A stretch of 32,393 bases of DNA from Cyanobacteria bacterium RI_101 (GTDB lineage Bacteria > Cyanobacteriota > Cyanobacteriia > Cyanobacteriales > Microcystaceae): the NCBI GenBank assembly GCA_016471375.1, contig WGLZ01000051.1:1-32393 (forward strand). The letters run 5' to 3'. Within the stretch, counting starts at the first letter, position 1; the number at the start of each line of letters is the position of its first letter. Shown in pieces: positions 30,744-32,393 of this stretch. The notes under the pieces are model-generated. The model saw only the letters and a program-made list of their open reading frames with translations. It searched no databases and was not told the DNA's origin. Position numbers and translations under genes: made by a program.

Positions 30744-31685
30744 TTATGTCAAGGTTTTAAGTCCCTCTCCCAAAGAGGGAGAGGGATTAGGGTGAGGGTC
30801 AGACCGACTGAGAATATCTCTATCAGCCTCTCCGGCGTGGTAAGAACTGCGAACTAAGGGGCCGGAGCGTACCTGACTAAATCCCAAATTACGAGCCATT
30901 TCTCCCAGGCGCTCAAACTCCTCCGGCGTCCAATATTTCCGCACCGGTAAATGCTCTAGGGACGGTTGTAGATACTGCCCGAGAGTGACCCGGTCGCACC
31001 CGACAGCCCGCAAGTCTTGGAGGGTTTGGTAAATTTCCGCCTCCGTTTCGCCGTGGCCCAGCATTAACCCGGATTTTGTGGGCAGGGTTGGGTAAGCCTC
31101 CTTAACCCAGCGGAGCGTTTGTAACGAGCGTTCATACTTAGCTCCTCGACGCACGATGCCCTGCAACCGGGCCACGGTTTCCACATTGTGGTTATAACAG
31201 GCCGGTTTTGCGTCCGCAACGGTTAAGACCCGGCGCTGTTGGGCCGCTTCGCCGCCGGGCCCCCAAAAGTCCGAGGTCAAAACTTCAATTTGGGTCTGGG
31301 GATTCCGGGCCCGAATCGCGTCCATGACCGCCACAAACTGACCGGCGCCGCCGTCGGCGAGGTCGTCCCTGGCCACGGCGGTGAGGACGACGTACTTTAA
31401 TCCCAGTAAGGTAACGGCTTCGCTAATTTTTTCCGGCTCCCGGGGATCTAAGGGTAACGGCGCTTGGCCCTTATCCACCTGACAAAAGGCGCAGGCCCTC
31501 GTGCAAATAGGCCCCATTAATAAAAAAGTCGCCGTTCCCTGGGCGTAGCATTCTCCCCGATTGGGACAGCGCCCTTCTTCGCAAATGGTGTGGAGATTGC
31601 GAGATTTAATAATTTTCTGAACGGTGGAAATTTCCTGAACCCGACCCAGGGGGCGCCGGAGCCAGGGGGGTAAAGTCGAAGTCAT
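30744..31685 (-). CDS. lipA: Lipoyl synthase
   Basis: This 313-residue radical SAM enzyme inserts two sulfurs into protein-bound octanoyl chains to make lipoyl cofactor for 2-oxoacid dehydrogenases and the glycine cleavage system. C35, C40 and C46 ([12 protein letters not shown]) bind the auxiliary cluster. C61, C65 and C68 (CTRACAFC) bind the SAM cluster. RSSYHAGE near 290 supplies the conserved serine. The usual protein ends soon after that point. Here about 20 further residues, including [14 protein letters not shown], are encoded by a dispersed palindromic repeat. The tail lies outside the catalytic core, so activity is probably kept. Confidence 0.96.
   Translation of the reverse strand: MTSTLPPWLRRPLGRVQEISTVQKIIKSRNLHTICEEGRCPNRGECYAQGTATFLLMGPICTRACAFCQVDKGQAPLPLDPREPEKISEAVTLLGLKYVVLTAVARDDLADGGAGQFVAVMDAIRARNPQTQIEVLTSDFWGPGGEAAQQRRVLTVADAKPACYNHNVETVARLQGIVRRGAKYERSLQTLRWVKEAYPTLPTKSGLMLGHGETEAEIYQTLQDLRAVGCDRVTLGQYLQPSLEHLPVRKYWTPEEFERLGEMARNLGFSQVRSGPLVRSSYHAGEADRDILSRSDPHPNPSPSLGEGLKTLT
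30750..30802. repeat. Dispersed palindrome forming the end of lipA
   Basis: AAGTCCCTCTCCC, AAAGAGGGAGAGGG and TTAGGGTGAGGGTCA match the element at 20766-20809 except that the loop is inverted. Stem TCCCTCTCCC / GGGAGAGGGA spans 30762-30786. Its translation gives the [12 protein letters not shown] tail of LipA. Confidence 0.7.
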
Positions 31686-31727
31686 AGGGTTAGGTTGCGT
31701 TCAAATAAGCGAATGGAGACGGTGGGT

Positions 31728-32189
31728 CTAGCGCCGGTCTTCCCTATCGGGAAGCCAATCTTCATCTAAAACTTGCTCTAGAGAATAGGGGCATTGGAGG
31801 GGAAACTCCAAGTCGGTTTTGACCTCCGCCATTTTTTTAGCTTTGCCGTAAAGATAATCTAGGCGCTGAGCTAGATGATTGCGTAAATTAGCGGTTAATC
31901 TTAATTCTAATTGAGTCCGAAAGGCAATGATTTCAACCCGCCAATGGCGCTGGTTATAGTCCCACTCCCTGTGCCAATATTGATAGAACAAAAGATGCTG
32001 AATAACTTGAATGACTAAACTTTCAACGGCGCTTTTTTGTTCCCGACCCAAAGCTTCTAGTTCCTCGATTAAGTGCTCATAATCTAATGAATCAACCTGT
32101 TTATTTTTCAGCAACAAGACCATAGTTACGAGCCATTGTTCATAGTCGCTTTCATAGAGGGATGAAATATTTTCTAAAACCGGGGTCAT
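31728..32189 (-). CDS. DUF29 family protein
   Basis: The 153-residue helical protein has SLYESDYEQWLVTMVLLLKN and then LDYEHLIEELEALGREQKSA, followed by a QVIQHLLFYQYWHREWDYNQ segment and a C-terminal CPYSLEQVLDEDWLPD. This set is diagnostic of DUF29 proteins, which are abundant and often multicopy in cyanobacteria and some alphaproteobacteria; function is unknown. The gene lies between lipA (42-base gap) and the 3' end of psbA (94-base gap), all on the minus strand. It is full length. Confidence 0.93.
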   Translation of the reverse strand: MTPVLENISSLYESDYEQWLVTMVLLLKNKQVDSLDYEHLIEELEALGREQKSAVESLVIQVIQHLLFYQYWHREWDYNQRHWRVEIIAFRTQLELRLTANLRNHLAQRLDYLYGKAKKMAEVKTDLEFPLQCPYSLEQVLDEDWLPDREDRR

Positions 32190-32283
32190 AGAGCGTCGGG
32201 TGATTGAATAGCCAAACAGCGCCGCCTATTGCTAGACAGCGCCGTTGGTTAAAGTATTAAGTTGTTAGTTCCAGAAACAGGAA

Positions 32284-32393
32284 TTAACCATGAATCGCGG
32301 GGGCGGTCAGAGCCACGGGGGCTTGTTCGCCGGCGGCGAGGTCGAGGGGGAAGTTGTGAGCGTTGCGCTCGTGCATCACTTCAAAACCGATGT
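32284..32393 (-). CDS. psbA: Photosystem II D1 protein, C-terminal end (cut by window edge)
   Basis: The last 35 codons of psbA are present, reading [20 protein letters not shown] and then [15 protein letters not shown] before TAA. The segment includes His, Glu and Asp residues near the Mn4CaO5 cluster and the mature C-terminus after DLA, followed by a 16-residue extension that CtpA removes. D1 is the reaction-centre core protein of photosystem II in the thylakoid membrane. The extension shows this is the processed, cyanobacterial type. Most of the gene lies outside the window, so which D1 variant it encodes cannot be told. Confidence 0.97.
   Translation of the reverse strand, partial: IGFEVMHERNAHNFPLDLAAGEQAPVALTAPAIHG

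Noticed and set aside
32190-32283. psbA terminator hairpin
   Set aside because: The two GGCGCTGT segments are direct, not inverted, repeats, and no stem followed by a T-run was found.

Overview
This window is chromosomal DNA of a cyanobacterium. The strongest evidence is the C-terminal end of photosystem II D1 (psbA) at the right edge. It is supported by a CCB-type cytochrome b6f cofactor-assembly protein, an SLH/OprB-type porin, a pentapeptide-repeat protein, a DUF29 protein, an XisH fragment and a PGM1-related ATP-grasp protein. The palindrome GGCGCC is very frequent in the core genes (I count about 60 or more by eye) and rare or absent in several accessory genes, so it helps separate resident DNA from likely imports. 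Region 1 (1-7500) is a plasticity zone. It holds a partial xisH, a HicB-like/HTH pair, an intact PIN_3-type toxin-antitoxin pair, an N-terminal scrap of a type I restriction methylase (HsdM), a broken PIN toxin with its antitoxin, HicA with a truncated HicB, a RelB-like antitoxin with a truncated RelE-like toxin, a truncated unidentified protein, and an intact VapBC45-like pair. Four copies of the same kinase leader / 5' end punctuate the zone (about 127-383, 1932-2000, 5340-5515, 7200-7450). Only the last belongs to an intact gene, a zinc-ribbon Ser/Thr kinase fused to an FGE-sulfatase-like domain. Region 2 (7900-18900, all plus strand) is mostly core: ccb assembly factor, purL, gloB, an FkbM-type methyltransferase that looks inserted, dgt, a membrane-associated GTPase, an ABC exporter and a PGM1-related ATP-grasp ligase. 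The last four are closely spaced and may be co-transcribed. Region 3 (18970-22560, minus strand) encodes membrane proteins: DUF1622, DUF202/YidH, a pentapeptide-repeat protein and a cyanobacterial porin. Region 4 (22889-30654) is the most interesting block. A minus-strand run encodes an arylsulfatase, a BASS-type Na+-dependent transporter, an exported HAD phosphatase-like protein, an anaerobic sulfatase-maturating radical SAM enzyme (anSME) and an exported choloylglycine-hydrolase-family amidase. The porin lies next downstream and an AraC-type regulator is divergent. I infer a scavenging system for sulfated and/or amide-linked small organic molecules: amide cleavage outside the cytoplasm, uptake by the BASS carrier, and sulfate release by a cytoplasmic sulfatase activated by its own radical SAM maturase. 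The substrate is unknown. Region 5 (30700-32393, minus strand) holds lipA with a C-terminal tail made from a dispersed repeat, a DUF29 gene and the psbA 3' end. Several families of dispersed palindromic repeats sit between genes and in two cases run into coding sequence (upstream of purL and at the end of lipA). I saw no tRNA, rRNA, CRISPR array or intact transposase.
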